From Eggerthella sp. (lineage in GTDB: Bacteria > Actinomycetota > Coriobacteriia > Coriobacteriales > Eggerthellaceae), in contig JAUNWY010000001.1 in the NCBI GenBank assembly GCA_030540085.1, forward strand, positions 213,480 through 277,479: a stretch of DNA of 64,000 bases, in the 5' to 3' direction. Of the stretch, positions 1-8,939 are shown one piece after another; the stretch's first letter is position 1; the number at the start of each line of letters is the position of its first letter. A program made the position numbers and the translations under genes. The notes beneath the pieces were generated by a model, which did not search any database, was not told the origin of the DNA, and saw only the letters and a list, made by a program, of their open reading frames with translations.

Positions 1-62
1 CGGGTAGTGCCACGCTTCTGGTCGCTGGTGTATCGCTCGTTCATGGGGTTTCGCTGAGACAT
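1..62 (-). CDS. hypothetical protein, N-terminal fragment (runs off window)
   Basis: Only the first 20 codons are visible, beginning MSQRNPMNERY and rich in Arg, Thr and Ser. An AAGGAG sequence lies about 10 nt before the ATG. It follows purC by 34 nt on the same strand, so it is probably in the same transcript. From memory, short polar N-termini of this kind (NPMNERY) precede membrane segments in hypothetical proteins of Eggerthellaceae, but nothing here shows function. The gene continues beyond the left edge. Confidence 0.5.
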   Translation of the reverse strand, partial: MSQRNPMNERYTSDQKRGTT

Positions 63-96
63 CCCTTGATTCTCCTTGTTGTGTTTTCGTCGGGGC

Positions 97-972
97 CTAC
101 TGGGCTACAAACGTCTTGCCCGTGATTTTCTCGTAAGCCTGAATGTACTTTTCGCTGGTCTTCTTGATGATATCTTCGGGCAGACGCGGCGGATTGCCGG
201 TGCGGTCCCAGTTGGCGTTAAGCCAATTGCGCACGAACTGCTTGTCAAAGCTGGGCTGCTCTTCGCCAACCTTATAGGTGTCGGCTGCCCAGAAACGGGA
301 AGAGTCGGGGGTCAGAACCTCGTCGCCCAGGATGATCTTGCCATCGTATACGCCGAACTCGAATTTGGTGTCGGCGATGATGATGCCGCGCTCCTTAGCA
401 TGGGTTGCAGCCGTTTCGTACACCTTGATGGTAAGGTCGCGAATGGCAGCAGCATCTTCAGCGCCAATGAGCTTCTCGCACTGCTCGAAGCTGATGTTCT
501 CGTCGTGGTCGCCGATCTCAGCCTTCGTGGAAGGGGTGAAGATGGTTTCAGGCAGCTTAGAGGAATTTACCAGGCCTTCGGGGAGCTGAATGCCACATAC
601 AGCGCCCGTCTTCTGGTAGTCCTTCAAACCGGAACCGGTAAGATAGCCGCGCACAATGCACTCAACGGGGAACATGTTGGCCTTCTTAACCAGCATGAAG
701 CGGCCGGCGAGCTTATCGGCATAAGGCTTGAACTGCTCGGGAAGGTCGGCAACGTCGGCAGAGATAAGATGGTTGTCCACCACGTCGGACAAAAGGTCGA
801 ACCAGAAGCAAGAAAGCTGCGTGAGCACCTGGCCCTTATAGGGGATTTCGTCTTCCAAAATATAGTCGAAAGCAGAAATACGATCGGATGCAACCAGCAG
901 CAGCTTGTCGCCCAAATCGTACAGATCGCGCACCTTTCCCTGTGCATCGGGTTTGATGTCGATTACAGACAT
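97..972 (-). CDS. purC: phosphoribosylaminoimidazole-succinocarboxamide synthase (SAICAR synthetase)
   Basis: Joins aspartate to CAIR with ATP to make SAICAR in cytosolic de novo purine synthesis. The 291-residue product has the family's N-terminal nucleotide-binding part ([27 protein letters not shown]) and the signature region with [13 protein letters not shown] and [10 protein letters not shown]. The reading frame extends further upstream, but the ATG at 972 is preferred because GGAAGGA lies about 7 nt before it and the protein then starts where the family does. A CATAAT hexamer at 1009-1014 could be the -10 box, although no good -35 is visible. The same window holds purB, purD and purA as separate units. 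The family assignment is firm. Confidence 0.95.
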   Translation of the reverse strand: MSVIDIKPDAQGKVRDLYDLGDKLLLVASDRISAFDYILEDEIPYKGQVLTQLSCFWFDLLSDVVDNHLISADVADLPEQFKPYADKLAGRFMLVKKANMFPVECIVRGYLTGSGLKDYQKTGAVCGIQLPEGLVNSSKLPETIFTPSTKAEIGDHDENISFEQCEKLIGAEDAAAIRDLTIKVYETAATHAKERGIIIADTKFEFGVYDGKIILGDEVLTPDSSRFWAADTYKVGEEQPSFDKQFVRNWLNANWDRTGNPPRLPEDIIKKTSEKYIQAYEKITGKTFVAQ

Positions 973-1227
973 GACCGTCCTTCCGTCTGAGTTTGTTGAC
1001 AGAACTCTATTATGGAACATCTTGCGCAGCAACGCATGAAAAAGAAGCAGTACTCGTGCCGATTCACAACTACTGCGATTTATGCACGGCGAATGCACGG
1101 CGCCGAGCGCGCAAAAACCTCCGCAAATATCTAGTCTCGGAAGCGCAACCGCCTAGCCAGCGCCAGCCCAACTTTGCATGGCACCTCGTTGTTGCAGCGG
1201 TCCGCACAATCATTTTGCCAAGACCGG

Positions 1228-1337
1228 CCCAAGAAAGGCAGCTGCGATCCAAATCCAGCAAGAAAGATGCCCACGATCCAGGGCCAAGGCCAGAAAGAAA
1301 GACACCCACGATCCGGGGCCAAGCCCCAGCCAACAAG
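1228..1337. repeat. degenerate tandem repeat, about 3 units of about 35 bp
   Basis: Within the 410-bp gap between purC and the histidine-kinase gene, a unit of the form AAGAAAG-n-CCACGATCC-n-GGGCCAAG occurs clearly twice (1261-1293 and 1294-1330), with a more diverged copy from 1228 to 1258. No convincing small gene overlaps it. The rest of the gap (973-1227) carries the purC leader and nothing else I can support. Confidence 0.55.
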
Positions 1338-1361
1338 AAAGGCGCCCGTGCGGGCGCCTTT
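1338..1361 (-). terminator. intrinsic terminator of the histidine-kinase gene
   Basis: An 11-bp perfect stem (AAAGGCGCCCG paired with CGGGCGCCTTT) has a 2-nt apex. On the minus strand it is followed by TTCTTGTT. It lies 21 nt past the kinase stop codon. Confidence 0.7.
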
Positions 1362-1382
1362 CAAAGCTAGTTCGCTTTAAAA

Positions 1383-2870
1383 CTAATTCGTTCCGAAGCG
1401 AGGGCGGCTTCCCTTCTTCTTTTCGGATTCGCTGGTGTACAAGGGCACGTAGATGGTGAAGCACGCTCCTTCGTTAGGACGGCCTTCAACACGCACCCAG
1501 CCATTATGCTGGTCCACGATTTCCTTCACTACAGAAAGGCCAACGCCCAAGCCCCCCGTTGCGCGAGCGCGACCCGAATCGGCACGCCAGAAACGCTGGA
1601 ATACCATCTTCGCTTCTTCGGGAGTAAGGCCAATGCCCGTATCGCGAACGCTGATCTGCCCCATCAGCTCACCCTTGCGCGCTGTGATGGTGATGGTGCC
1701 ACCTTCAGGGGTGTAGCGAACAGCATTGGAAATCAGGTTCGCCGCCGCCTGGCGCAGCAAGTCGGCATCGCCGTACACGTACACGTGTGGATCGTACTCG
1801 AATTCCAGGTTCAAGCCCTCTTCGTTGATGTAGGCCTGGTGCGTTGCCACAACCGCCGACAGCATTTCGGTAAGGTCGACCTTCTGACGCTCGATGGGCT
1901 TGGTGCGGCTTTCCAGGCGCGAAAGTTTCAACAGCGCATCGACCAAACGGGAAAGGCGACGCACTTCGGAATTCAACGTTTCCAGACGCTCGGCATCGGG
2001 TTCGAACACGCCATCGATCATCGCCTCAACGGTAGACTGGATGGCCATAAGCGGCGTGCGCAGCTCATGGGCAACGTCGGTTACCAGCCTGCGCTCCAGC
2101 TTGCGGTTCTGCTCTACGGAATCGGCCATGGCGTCGAACATATTGCCCAAACGGGCAATCTCGTCGGTGCCCTTCATGCCGGTACGTGCCGAATAATCGC
2201 CCTCTTTCAGCGCCTTAGCCGTATTTGTGATGCGGCGAATGGGGGCGACAAGCGCGCGGGAGAACAGCACTCCCACAACAACCGAGATAGCCATCGCGAT
2301 GAACGCAGCGAAGATCATGGCCTGGTACGACTTTTCACGGAATTCGGCATCGGTCTGGGTTAACAGCGTATCGGAGCCGTGCACCCGCACGAACACGGTG
2401 CCAACCTGATTGCCGTCGACGTCGATGGCAGCCTTAGCCACATTGCCGCTCGATTCCTTCATGGCGGCAGCACCCAAAGCCTTGTCGGTTGAGTCGTCAT
2501 ACACGATGGAACCATTTTCGTCACGCACCTGCACGTTGATGGAATCGTACAGAATGCTTGCCGAAGAAGCAGCGTTCAGGGCGCCACTATACCAATCGCC
2601 ACGAGAAGCCTTGTAGCCCTGGGCGATAGAATCAGCCGTGGAATCGGCAACGCGCTGCACGTTTTCGCGCGTATAGGTTTGGAAATGCTGCTCCCATACA
2701 AAGGAAAGCACCGCAATGGAAGAAAGCACCGTGATAAGAGAAACCGCTAGCATTACCAGCACGATGCGCTTGTTGAAAGAAAGGTTCAGCCCCTTCTTCT
2801 TTGCCGACTTTCCGTCTGGCTCCTCGCTGTCCGCTTGACTCCAGGTGGCGTCGGTTGAATTTGCAGCCAT
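1383..2870 (-). CDS. sensor histidine kinase of a two-component system
   Basis: A membrane sensor kinase of 495 residues that would phosphorylate the response regulator encoded just upstream. Visible parts in order are a Lys-rich cytoplasmic N-terminus, TM1 (about 35-57), an extracellular sensing region (about 60-180), TM2 (about 183-208), a HAMP linker, a HisKA domain with H-box VAHELRTP (His about 268), and a HATPase domain with N-box NLISNAVRYTPEGG and glycine boxes RDTGIGL and GLGVGLSVV. The ATG at 2870 is chosen over an in-frame start farther upstream because AAAGGAG lies about 7 nt before it. A strong terminator sits between the regulator gene and this one, so the kinase is expected to be made at a lower level or from its own promoter. 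The signal it senses is unknown. Confidence 0.9.
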   Translation of the reverse strand: MAANSTDATWSQADSEEPDGKSAKKKGLNLSFNKRIVLVMLAVSLITVLSSIAVLSFVWEQHFQTYTRENVQRVADSTADSIAQGYKASRGDWYSGALNAASSASILYDSINVQVRDENGSIVYDDSTDKALGAAAMKESSGNVAKAAIDVDGNQVGTVFVRVHGSDTLLTQTDAEFREKSYQAMIFAAFIAMAISVVVGVLFSRALVAPIRRITNTAKALKEGDYSARTGMKGTDEIARLGNMFDAMADSVEQNRKLERRLVTDVAHELRTPLMAIQSTVEAMIDGVFEPDAERLETLNSEVRRLSRLVDALLKLSRLESRTKPIERQKVDLTEMLSAVVATHQAYINEEGLNLEFEYDPHVYVYGDADLLRQAAANLISNAVRYTPEGGTITITARKGELMGQISVRDTGIGLTPEEAKMVFQRFWRADSGRARATGGLGVGLSVVKEIVDQHNGWVRVEGRPNEGACFTIYVPLYTSESEKKKGSRPRFGTN

Positions 2871-2898
2871 CAGCAACTCCTTTCTGTGGCAGCCCCAA

Positions 2899-2934
2899 TA
2901 AAAAAGCGCGCCCCGCCCGAAGGCAGAACGCGCT
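2899..2934 (-). terminator. strong intrinsic terminator between response regulator and kinase genes
   Basis: A 13-bp fully paired stem (including G-U pairs) closed by a TTCG tetraloop occupies 2905-2934. On the minus strand it is followed directly by six T residues. It lies between two genes that normally form one operon. Confidence 0.85.
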
Positions 2935-2950
2935 GCAGGTTCCAAGGAAA

Positions 2951-3670
2951 CTAGTTGGCCTTCGTGGGATCCTCAAAACGGTATCCTACGCCATGCACGG
3001 TATGAAGCCACTTTGGATTGCGCGGATTGTCGCCAATCTTGGCGCGAAGGTTCTTCACATGGGAGTCAATGGTGCGCTCGTAGCCCTCGAAGTCGTAGCC
3101 CAAAACCTTTTCAACCAATTCCATACGTGAGTACACGCGGCCAGGGTAGCGGCACAACGTGGTAAGCAGCTTGAATTCGCTGGCGGTAAGGTCAACCTCT
3201 TCGCCGCTTACGAGGATCTTATGACCCGAAATGTCGATGGTGAGCTCGCCGAATTCCAGCACTTCGCGCTGAGGCTCAGATTCGGAATGCACGCGGCGCA
3301 AAAGGGCACGCACGCGAGCAACCAACTCGCGGGGGCTGAAAGGCTTGATAAGGTAGTCGTCCGCGCCCAGTTCAAGGCCAATAATGCGGTCTTCCACTTC
3401 ACCCTTAGCGGTGAGCATGATGATAGGCGTGTCGGAGTTGTCGCGGATAACGCGGCATACGCGCTCGCCGGGAACACGAGGGAGCATCAGGTCGAGCACA
3501 ACCAAATCGAAGTGGTGCTTGGAAAACTCTTCCAGGGCTTCCTGGCCATCGCCCACGGCGGTTACCCAATAGTTCTCGCGTTCGAGATATGCCGCCACCG
3601 CATCGCGAATGGCTTTTTCGTCTTCCACGAGAAGGATACGACGAGTGCTTTCGTTCATTGAAGAAGTCAT
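2951..3670 (-). CDS. OmpR/PhoB-family response regulator
   Basis: A DNA-binding transcription regulator of 239 residues. The receiver domain (about 10-125) has the acidic pair in LLVEDE, a phospho-acceptor Asp near residue 60 in VVLDLMLP and the conserved Lys in MLTAKGE. The C-terminal winged helix (about 140-235) includes LTASEFKLLTTL and the SHVKNLRAKIGD recognition region ending VHGVGYRF. The ATG at 3670 has AGGAGG 5 nt upstream. It sits upstream of the histidine-kinase gene on the same strand, which is its presumed partner. The target genes cannot be read from this window. Confidence 0.93.
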   Translation of the reverse strand: MTSSMNESTRRILLVEDEKAIRDAVAAYLERENYWVTAVGDGQEALEEFSKHHFDLVVLDLMLPRVPGERVCRVIRDNSDTPIIMLTAKGEVEDRIIGLELGADDYLIKPFSPRELVARVRALLRRVHSESEPQREVLEFGELTIDISGHKILVSGEEVDLTASEFKLLTTLCRYPGRVYSRMELVEKVLGYDFEGYERTIDSHVKNLRAKIGDNPRNPKWLHTVHGVGYRFEDPTKAN

Positions 3671-3820
3671 CAATGCCTCCTGACAGGTATCGAAAAGCCC
3701 ATACGGGCTTTATCTGCACATGCAGCGCAGCCAAAATGCGAACAAGACGGCTGCGGACTCTGGGGCCAACGGCACGATGCGCTGCTGCACATAACGCGCT
3801 AGAGGCGCCCAGGCGCCATT

Positions 3821-3836
3821 TGCAATTATTGTATCA
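3821..3836 (-). promoter_or_regulatory. candidate extended -10 promoter for the response regulator
   Basis: On the minus strand TGATACAAT (3836-3828) matches an extended -10 element. No convincing -35 box is present. It would give a leader of about 150 nt before the regulator ATG. This is inference only. Confidence 0.3.
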
Positions 3837-3938
3837 ATTGCCAGAACAGGAGCCATAAGCGGACACCCAAATGTCACAATACCCCTCAGCAGTACCCGCC
3901 CAACCGTGGCGCGGGAAAGCACCACATCAGGAGAATAC

Positions 3939-5471
3939 GTGCCCACTAAACGCAGTCAAAATATTCCCGGCAAAGCCCCTCGCCCCTCTCGCAATTCGCA
4001 CAACCGCAGCGCAGGGGTTCGCGGAGGCAGCACGCGCGGCGCTCATTCCGCCCGCAAAGCAGCTCCACAGGGCTTTTCCACTTCTGCGCCCAGAAGCCGC
4101 TCGGCGTTCGGGCCATCTGCGAAAACGAAGGGCAAAGGCGGATTCTCAAACGCTTCCTCCCATGGCTTCGGCCCCGCATTCAACCAAGTTGCCAGCGGTG
4201 TTTCCGCAAAGAAGTCGGGCCCCGAAGTGCTGCTTACGCGCAGGAACCTGCTTATCGGAGCGGGCGCTATCGCGGGCGTTGCCGCTTTGGGCGGCGGGCT
4301 TTCGCTTGCCACCAACGCGCTGGAGGGCAAAAAAGAAACCACCGTGGATAGCATCAGCGTTCCCGAAGATGCGGTGAATGCCCTTTCGGATTACAGCCAA
4401 ACCGACTACACGCAGCACGTGAAGGCGGCAGGAAGCTACAAGCTCACGTACGGAACCCTGGTGTGGGCCGACAACGACACCGTTGCCGCCTGCCTGGTAC
4501 CCGGCGAATCGGCAAGCCCCCTGAACACGGTAAGCCTGCTGTACCTTTCAAGCGGCAAAACCGCTTCGATACTTTCCGCTGCTCAAGGCGCTGACGAAGG
4601 GTACGAAATCGTCGATGTGCGCTGCAGTGAAAACGGTCTTGTTTGGACGGAATCGAGCGCCTACGAATCTGCTTGGCGCGTATACACCGCGAAGCTATCC
4701 AACGGCAGCGCCACTTCCATCACTCAGGTTGACCAGGGCGATGGCAATTGGCTTATTCCTTCCATTGCCGCCGTGGGCGAAACCGCCTTCTGGCAAGTAT
4801 GCCCCAACACCTCAGGAGAATCTGCCGCCGAACGAAGCGCCCTCAAAAGCGCGCGCTTCGGCTCTGGCGACGTAGCTGTTCCCTACACCTCGAAAAAGGC
4901 CTTCGCCACACGCGTAACCGCAGCTGACGATGGCGTGGTAATCACACCGCGCGCCGAAGCACAGGGCACCTACTACCAGCTCACCAAGATTTCAGCCAAA
5001 GACAATTCCACCGTCGACCAGATGACACTCCCCTCTTCCATGACGCCCGACTTGGCCGGCTACGGCCGCAGCGGTTTTTCGTTTGGGTTCAGCAGCATCT
5101 ACAACTTCGGTGGCGGCATTGCCAACTTGGGCACTTACACGCCGCGTTCGGCAGCGAACGCCTACCACTACGACGACCTGCAGTGGTTCCGTTTCTCGCG
5201 CTCGCCCATTACCGCCCCCTGTTGGTCGGGCGAATGGTTTGTGGTGAAATCCACCACTGCCCTGTGCGGCGTTAATTTCGGCAGCAAGAGCTACTTCGCC
5301 ATCGACACGCCAAGCGGCTGCGACACCTACGGCGAGCACCTGGTTTCCACAGGCACTCGCTCTTCATTCGTGGGTCTCTCGCAAATCACCGACGACAACG
5401 ACAGCAACAACGACCACGCCCTCGTGCGCGTCTTCACGCCCATCAAGGGCAGCATCGACAACGCATTTTAG
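3939..5471 (+). CDS. putative Tat-exported protein of unknown function
   Basis: A 510-residue protein on the strand opposite its neighbours. The first roughly 90 residues are Ser/Arg/Gly-rich and disordered. A twin-arginine-like segment follows, LLTRRNLLIGAGAIAG, with a hydrophobic core and small residues, suggesting Tat export or membrane anchoring with an unusually long cytoplasmic n-region. The remaining roughly 370 residues are rich in aromatic, Ser, Thr and Gly residues with repeated short strands, which fits a beta-propeller-like extracellular domain, but I see no defined motif. The GTG at 3939 is chosen because AGGAG lies 6 nt upstream. Another GTG at 3906 has no such site. No functional call is justified. 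Confidence 0.7.
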   Translation: MPTKRSQNIPGKAPRPSRNSHNRSAGVRGGSTRGAHSARKAAPQGFSTSAPRSRSAFGPSAKTKGKGGFSNASSHGFGPAFNQVASGVSAKKSGPEVLLTRRNLLIGAGAIAGVAALGGGLSLATNALEGKKETTVDSISVPEDAVNALSDYSQTDYTQHVKAAGSYKLTYGTLVWADNDTVAACLVPGESASPLNTVSLLYLSSGKTASILSAAQGADEGYEIVDVRCSENGLVWTESSAYESAWRVYTAKLSNGSATSITQVDQGDGNWLIPSIAAVGETAFWQVCPNTSGESAAERSALKSARFGSGDVAVPYTSKKAFATRVTAADDGVVITPRAEAQGTYYQLTKISAKDNSTVDQMTLPSSMTPDLAGYGRSGFSFGFSSIYNFGGGIANLGTYTPRSAANAYHYDDLQWFRFSRSPITAPCWSGEWFVVKSTTALCGVNFGSKSYFAIDTPSGCDTYGEHLVSTGTRSSFVGLSQITDDNDSNNDHALVRVFTPIKGSIDNAF

Positions 5472-5992
5472 GTGATGCAAGCGGCGCGGTGCCGTCTCAG
5501 CATCCTGCCGTCATGCCCCGCCGCCCTTCAGTCCTGCCTCAGCATTCTGCAATTCTGCCTCAGCATCCTGCGGTCCCACCCCGTCAGCCCTCAATCCTCA
5601 CCCCGTCGTTCCTCAGTCCTGGCTCTCTGCTTCGATCAGCTTCTCGCTCCTTTCACGGAATCGACCCCGCCGGCAGCGGCGAAGTCTCACGCGCCCTTCA
5701 CGGGATCTGCCCCGTTGCTACCGCCGAAGCCCCAGTCGCCCATCGCCGGATTGCTCCGCTGCTGCCGCCGAAGTCTCACGTATCTTTTGCGGGATTTGCC
5801 CCGTCGAGGCGGTTTGCTCGTTGCAAAAAACAAAAATCCCGCCATTATCGATCCCGCACCTGCCTCCAGCCAAGCCTTCAGGGTGGTTCCGCGCGCGCTT
5901 TCGGCAAAGCCCTCGAATGTTCCCGCACGCGCTTCAGACTAAACCCTCGGGGCGGTCCCGCGAAGCGGCCGCTCGCAACATTGCAAAAACAA
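5472..5992. repeat. gene-free stretch with degenerate GC-rich repeats
   Basis: Roughly 520 bp without a credible gene. The first part repeats short units resembling CCTCAGCATCCTGC and CAGTCCTGCC. The second repeats units containing GCCGAAGTCTCACG and GGGATTTGCCCCGTCG. Similar poly-A-rich strings (TTGCAAAAAACAAAAA and TTGCAAAAACAAAAAG) occur at about 5821 and 5982. Reading frames crossing it encode only Pro/His/Ser repeats and lack ribosome-binding sites. Confidence 0.5.
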
Positions 5993-6028
5993 AAAGCGAG
6001 GGCATCCAACTTCGGATGCCCTCGCTTT
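5993..6028 (-). terminator. intrinsic terminator of purB
   Basis: A 15-bp perfect stem (AAAGCGAGGGCATCC and its complement) with a 6-nt loop. On the minus strand it is followed by TTTTTGTTTTTGC. It lies 45 nt beyond the purB stop. Confidence 0.85.
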
Positions 6029-6072
6029 GTTTTCAAACGATGTTGCGCCTACCCTAGCACTTACGCCCTACT

Positions 6073-7416
6073 CTAGAACTCAAGTTCCTTCAGGCGATCG
6101 AATACCACGTCTTTACGCGTTAGGAAGTCCCACGGGTCGAAGATCTCGTCGAGCGTTTCCTTGGAAAGCTTGGCCTCGGGATCGGCTTCCAAGTTCTCGC
6201 GATAGGTGGGGCCGTCAACAGCGTTCTGGATGTCGGCCCATACCTTCATGGCGTTACGCTGAACGATAACGTATGCGTCTTCGCGCGTGATGCCGGTCTG
6301 AACCAAGGCAAGCAGCACCTTCGAAGAGAAGATGAGACCCTTGGTGCGCCACAGGTTGTGCTCCATCTTGGCAGGATAGGTCTGCAGACCGTCAAGCATC
6401 CACTGCATCTTGCCGAACATATAATCCAGCGCGATGAAGCTATCCGCCATGGCAACGCGCTCTGCGCCAGAGTGGCTGATGTCGCGCTCGTACCACAGAG
6501 CAACGTCGTCAAGCGCTACCTGAGCGTTGGACTTAACCACACGGGAAAGGCCGCACACACGCTCCGCAGTGATGGGGTTGCGCTTATGGGGCATAGCGGA
6601 AGAACCCTTCTGACCCTTGGCAAACGGCTCTTCAGCCTCGATAACGTCAGACTGCTGAAGCAGACGAACCTGCATAGCAATGGACTCCAACGTGGAAGCG
6701 GTAACAGCCAACGCCGTCATAACCTGAGCATGGCGGTCACGTGCCAAAACCTGCGTGGAAAGCGGGTCGGGCGTAAGGCCAAGCTTTTCGCAGACATACT
6801 GTTCTACGAATGGGTCGATGCTGGAGTAGGTTCCAACAGCACCGCTGATTGCGCCCGTTGCTGCAACCTTGCGAGCCTCCTGCAGACGCGTCTGAGCGCG
6901 CTTCAGGGCCCAAGCCCAGCTGCCGAACTTCATGCCGAACGTCATAGGCTCAGCATGGATGCCGTGGGTGCGGCCCACGCACAAGGTTTCCTGGAATTCA
7001 AAAGCGCGGCGCTTGCAGGTTTCACCCAGCAGAGCAACGTCCTTCAGGATGATATCCAGCGCCTGGGTAATCTGATAGGAAAGAGCCGTATCGCCCAAGT
7101 CGGAAGAGGTCATACCGTAATGAACCCAACGGCTGGGAGGCTCGGTTCCCTCGGGAACGTCAGCATCGATGTACTCCGCCATGTTGGTGGTGAAGGCGAT
7201 TACATCGTGGTTGGTAACCTTTTCGATCTCGTCGATGCGCTCAACAGTGAAGTCTGCATGCTTGCGGATCCAAGCAGCCTCTTCCTTGGTGATGCCCGAT
7301 TTGCCCAATTCGGCCTGGGCTTCGCATGCCAGAACCTCGATTTCCTTCCAGATCTCGAACTTGTTCTGGAGCTCCCAAATAGCACCCATTTCGGGGCGGG
7401 TGTAGCGACCGATCAT
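6073..7416 (-). CDS. purB: adenylosuccinate lyase
   Basis: Acts twice in purine synthesis, releasing fumarate from SAICAR and from adenylosuccinate. The 447-residue protein carries the fumarase/aspartase superfamily signature SSAMPHKRNP (mobile loop with the catalytic Ser), the upstream TSSDLGDTA segment and the GRTHGIHAEP motif. Length is normal for the shorter bacterial PurB type. The ATG at 7416 has AGGGAGGA about 5 nt upstream. It stands alone between a terminator and the trkA pair, so it is probably monocistronic. Confidence 0.96.
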   Translation of the reverse strand: MIGRYTRPEMGAIWELQNKFEIWKEIEVLACEAQAELGKSGITKEEAAWIRKHADFTVERIDEIEKVTNHDVIAFTTNMAEYIDADVPEGTEPPSRWVHYGMTSSDLGDTALSYQITQALDIILKDVALLGETCKRRAFEFQETLCVGRTHGIHAEPMTFGMKFGSWAWALKRAQTRLQEARKVAATGAISGAVGTYSSIDPFVEQYVCEKLGLTPDPLSTQVLARDRHAQVMTALAVTASTLESIAMQVRLLQQSDVIEAEEPFAKGQKGSSAMPHKRNPITAERVCGLSRVVKSNAQVALDDVALWYERDISHSGAERVAMADSFIALDYMFGKMQWMLDGLQTYPAKMEHNLWRTKGLIFSSKVLLALVQTGITREDAYVIVQRNAMKVWADIQNAVDGPTYRENLEADPEAKLSKETLDEIFDPWDFLTRKDVVFDRLKELEF

Positions 7417-7505
7417 TCGATTCCTCCCTTTACATATGCCTTACCAGGCAACTGACTGAGACCATATTCTACCAACATAAAACACGCGAACGCCCACGGC
7501 AACCG

Positions 7506-8177
7506 TTACAACGAACGCACGATTTCGCGAGCACGAGCCAGAAGATCGGTATCCGCCGCAACGATAACCTGATCACCTGGGAAAATGCGCGTTTCGCTAT
7601 TCACTACCTCCACGTCGTCTTGATGTGAAACAGCAATTATGCGAATACCTTCGTCGAATTCAATGTCGAGCGCTCGCACGCCTTTGTAGTTGTCGTGGTT
7701 GCGCATGGTGGGAACTTTGATGTCCAGCAAGCCAATCTGGTCGCTGGTAAGCGAAACGGCAACGCCCATAGATCCAAGCATGGCTTCTTCCTGAATCATG
7801 TTCGCGATCATTACTGTGGAAGAAACACTTTCAATGCCCATGCGGCGGAAAATTCGCAAATTCTTGGGACTGTTCACGCGAGCGATGCAGCGCGGCACAT
7901 CAAACACGCGCGAGGCAATCTCACACGCAGCAAGGTTGTCTTCATCTTGGCCGGTTGCCGCCACAAAAACATCGGCCGATTGCATCGCCGCATCTTCCTG
8001 GACGGAAGCCGAGCAGCCATCACCGCTGATAACCAGACAAGAACCATCGATGGTTTCCGCCAAACGGCGTGCTTGGGCATCGCATTTTTCAATCAAGGCA
8101 ACCTGGTTGTCTTCGCGCAAAAGGGTACCCGCAAGATATGCGCCGAGCTTGCCGCCGCCAACGATAACGATATACAC
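7506..8177 (-). CDS. TrkA-type potassium uptake regulatory protein (second copy)
   Basis: A cytosolic gating subunit for a Trk/Ktr potassium channel, 223 residues. The N-terminal Rossmann RCK_N domain begins IVIVGGGKLGAYLA with an NAD(H)/nucleotide glycine motif and continues through ISGDG and VFVAATGQDEDN. A C-terminal RCK_C domain (about 135-220) follows, with FPGDQVIVAAD near the end. The start is GTG with GGGGG about 6 nt upstream. It lies 9 nt after another trkA-like gene, and the two probably form a heteromeric regulator. No trkH/ktrB channel gene is visible in the window. Confidence 0.88.
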   Translation of the reverse strand: MYIVIVGGGKLGAYLAGTLLREDNQVALIEKCDAQARRLAETIDGSCLVISGDGCSASVQEDAAMQSADVFVAATGQDEDNLAACEIASRVFDVPRCIARVNSPKNLRIFRRMGIESVSSTVMIANMIQEEAMLGSMGVAVSLTSDQIGLLDIKVPTMRNHDNYKGVRALDIEFDEGIRIIAVSHQDDVEVVNSETRIFPGDQVIVAADTDLLARAREIVRSL

Positions 8178-8186
8178 CGCAACCCC

Positions 8187-8846
8187 CTAATCCTGTGCGT
8201 ACTTCGCGATAGCCGGAAGCATCGCATGCGAAACCACGGCAAGCACCGCATCTCCGTGATATAGGATGCTCGAAGGCGAAGGAATGGAACTTACCGTGCC
8301 GTCGGCGCGCTCGAAGGCGCATACGCGAATGCCATGGCGGCTTTCAAGGTCGGCAACCTTGATGGATTTCTGCCCCACTTCGGAAAGGTTAAGGGCGAAC
8401 TGAAGCACCTCGAAATCACCGAACGTGGCAATATGGTCGCCAATGCCCGATATAGCCTTTGAGAATATCTCCTCGGCAACCAACGTGGTGCCGCATACAT
8501 AGTCGATACCCAGCTGCAGGTAGGTTCGCTCGTGGCTGCTGTCGTACAAGCGCGCCACAGCGTGAGGCACATCGTACAAACGACGAGCAATTTCAACCAC
8601 CATGAGGTTCGCGTTGTCGCTCTGGGTTACTGCAGCCACAAAGTCGCATTCCTCGATGCCGGCGTTCACCAAAATCTCTTCGTCATAGCCCACGCCCACA
8701 AAGGTCGAGCCGTTGAAGTCGCGACCCAGCGCGGCGAAAGCCGAAGGGTCGCGGTCGATTACGCATACGTTGTTGTCATGCTCGGAGAGCATCAGGGCCA
8801 AACGCGAACCAACGCGGCCGCAGCCCACAATAATAATGTCGCTCAC
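8187..8846 (-). CDS. TrkA-type potassium uptake regulatory protein (first copy)
   Basis: A 219-residue RCK protein starting V/MSDIIIVGCGRVGSRLA, then VGVGYDEE, FVAAVTQSDNAN and a C-terminal RCK_C domain. The GTG start at 8846 is preferred because it aligns the Rossmann motif with the family's normal N-terminus. Longer starts at 8882 and 8912 would add an unrelated tail. The only good Shine-Dalgarno (GGAGG, 8880-8876) is too far away linearly but is brought to about 8 nt by a perfect 7-bp hairpin between the two. It probably forms an operon with the following trkA-like gene. Confidence 0.85.
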   Translation of the reverse strand: MSDIIIVGCGRVGSRLALMLSEHDNNVCVIDRDPSAFAALGRDFNGSTFVGVGYDEEILVNAGIEECDFVAAVTQSDNANLMVVEIARRLYDVPHAVARLYDSSHERTYLQLGIDYVCGTTLVAEEIFSKAISGIGDHIATFGDFEVLQFALNLSEVGQKSIKVADLESRHGIRVCAFERADGTVSSIPSPSSILYHGDAVLAVVSHAMLPAIAKYAQD

Positions 8847-8880
8847 ATCTATCGCGGCGCCTTGTGCGCGCCGCACCTCC
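8847..8880 (-). promoter_or_regulatory. ribosome-binding site separated from its start codon by a hairpin
   Basis: Reading the minus strand, GGAGG at 8880-8876 is followed by GCGGCGC, a 7-nt loop and GCGCCGC (8874-8854), then GATAGAT and the GTG start. Folding the hairpin shortens a 29-nt gap to 8 nt. If translation instead begins further upstream, this is simply coding sequence. Confidence 0.45.
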
Positions 8881-8939
8881 ATCTTAATCGCAGTGAAACC
8901 AGGTGAATCCATCACAGTGAACAGGCGTTATGTTCCTTG

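Noticed and set aside
5489-6076. Pro/His/Ser-rich frames across the repeats after the Tat-type gene
   Set aside because: Products of degenerate DNA repeats, no start signals, and they run into the purB terminator.
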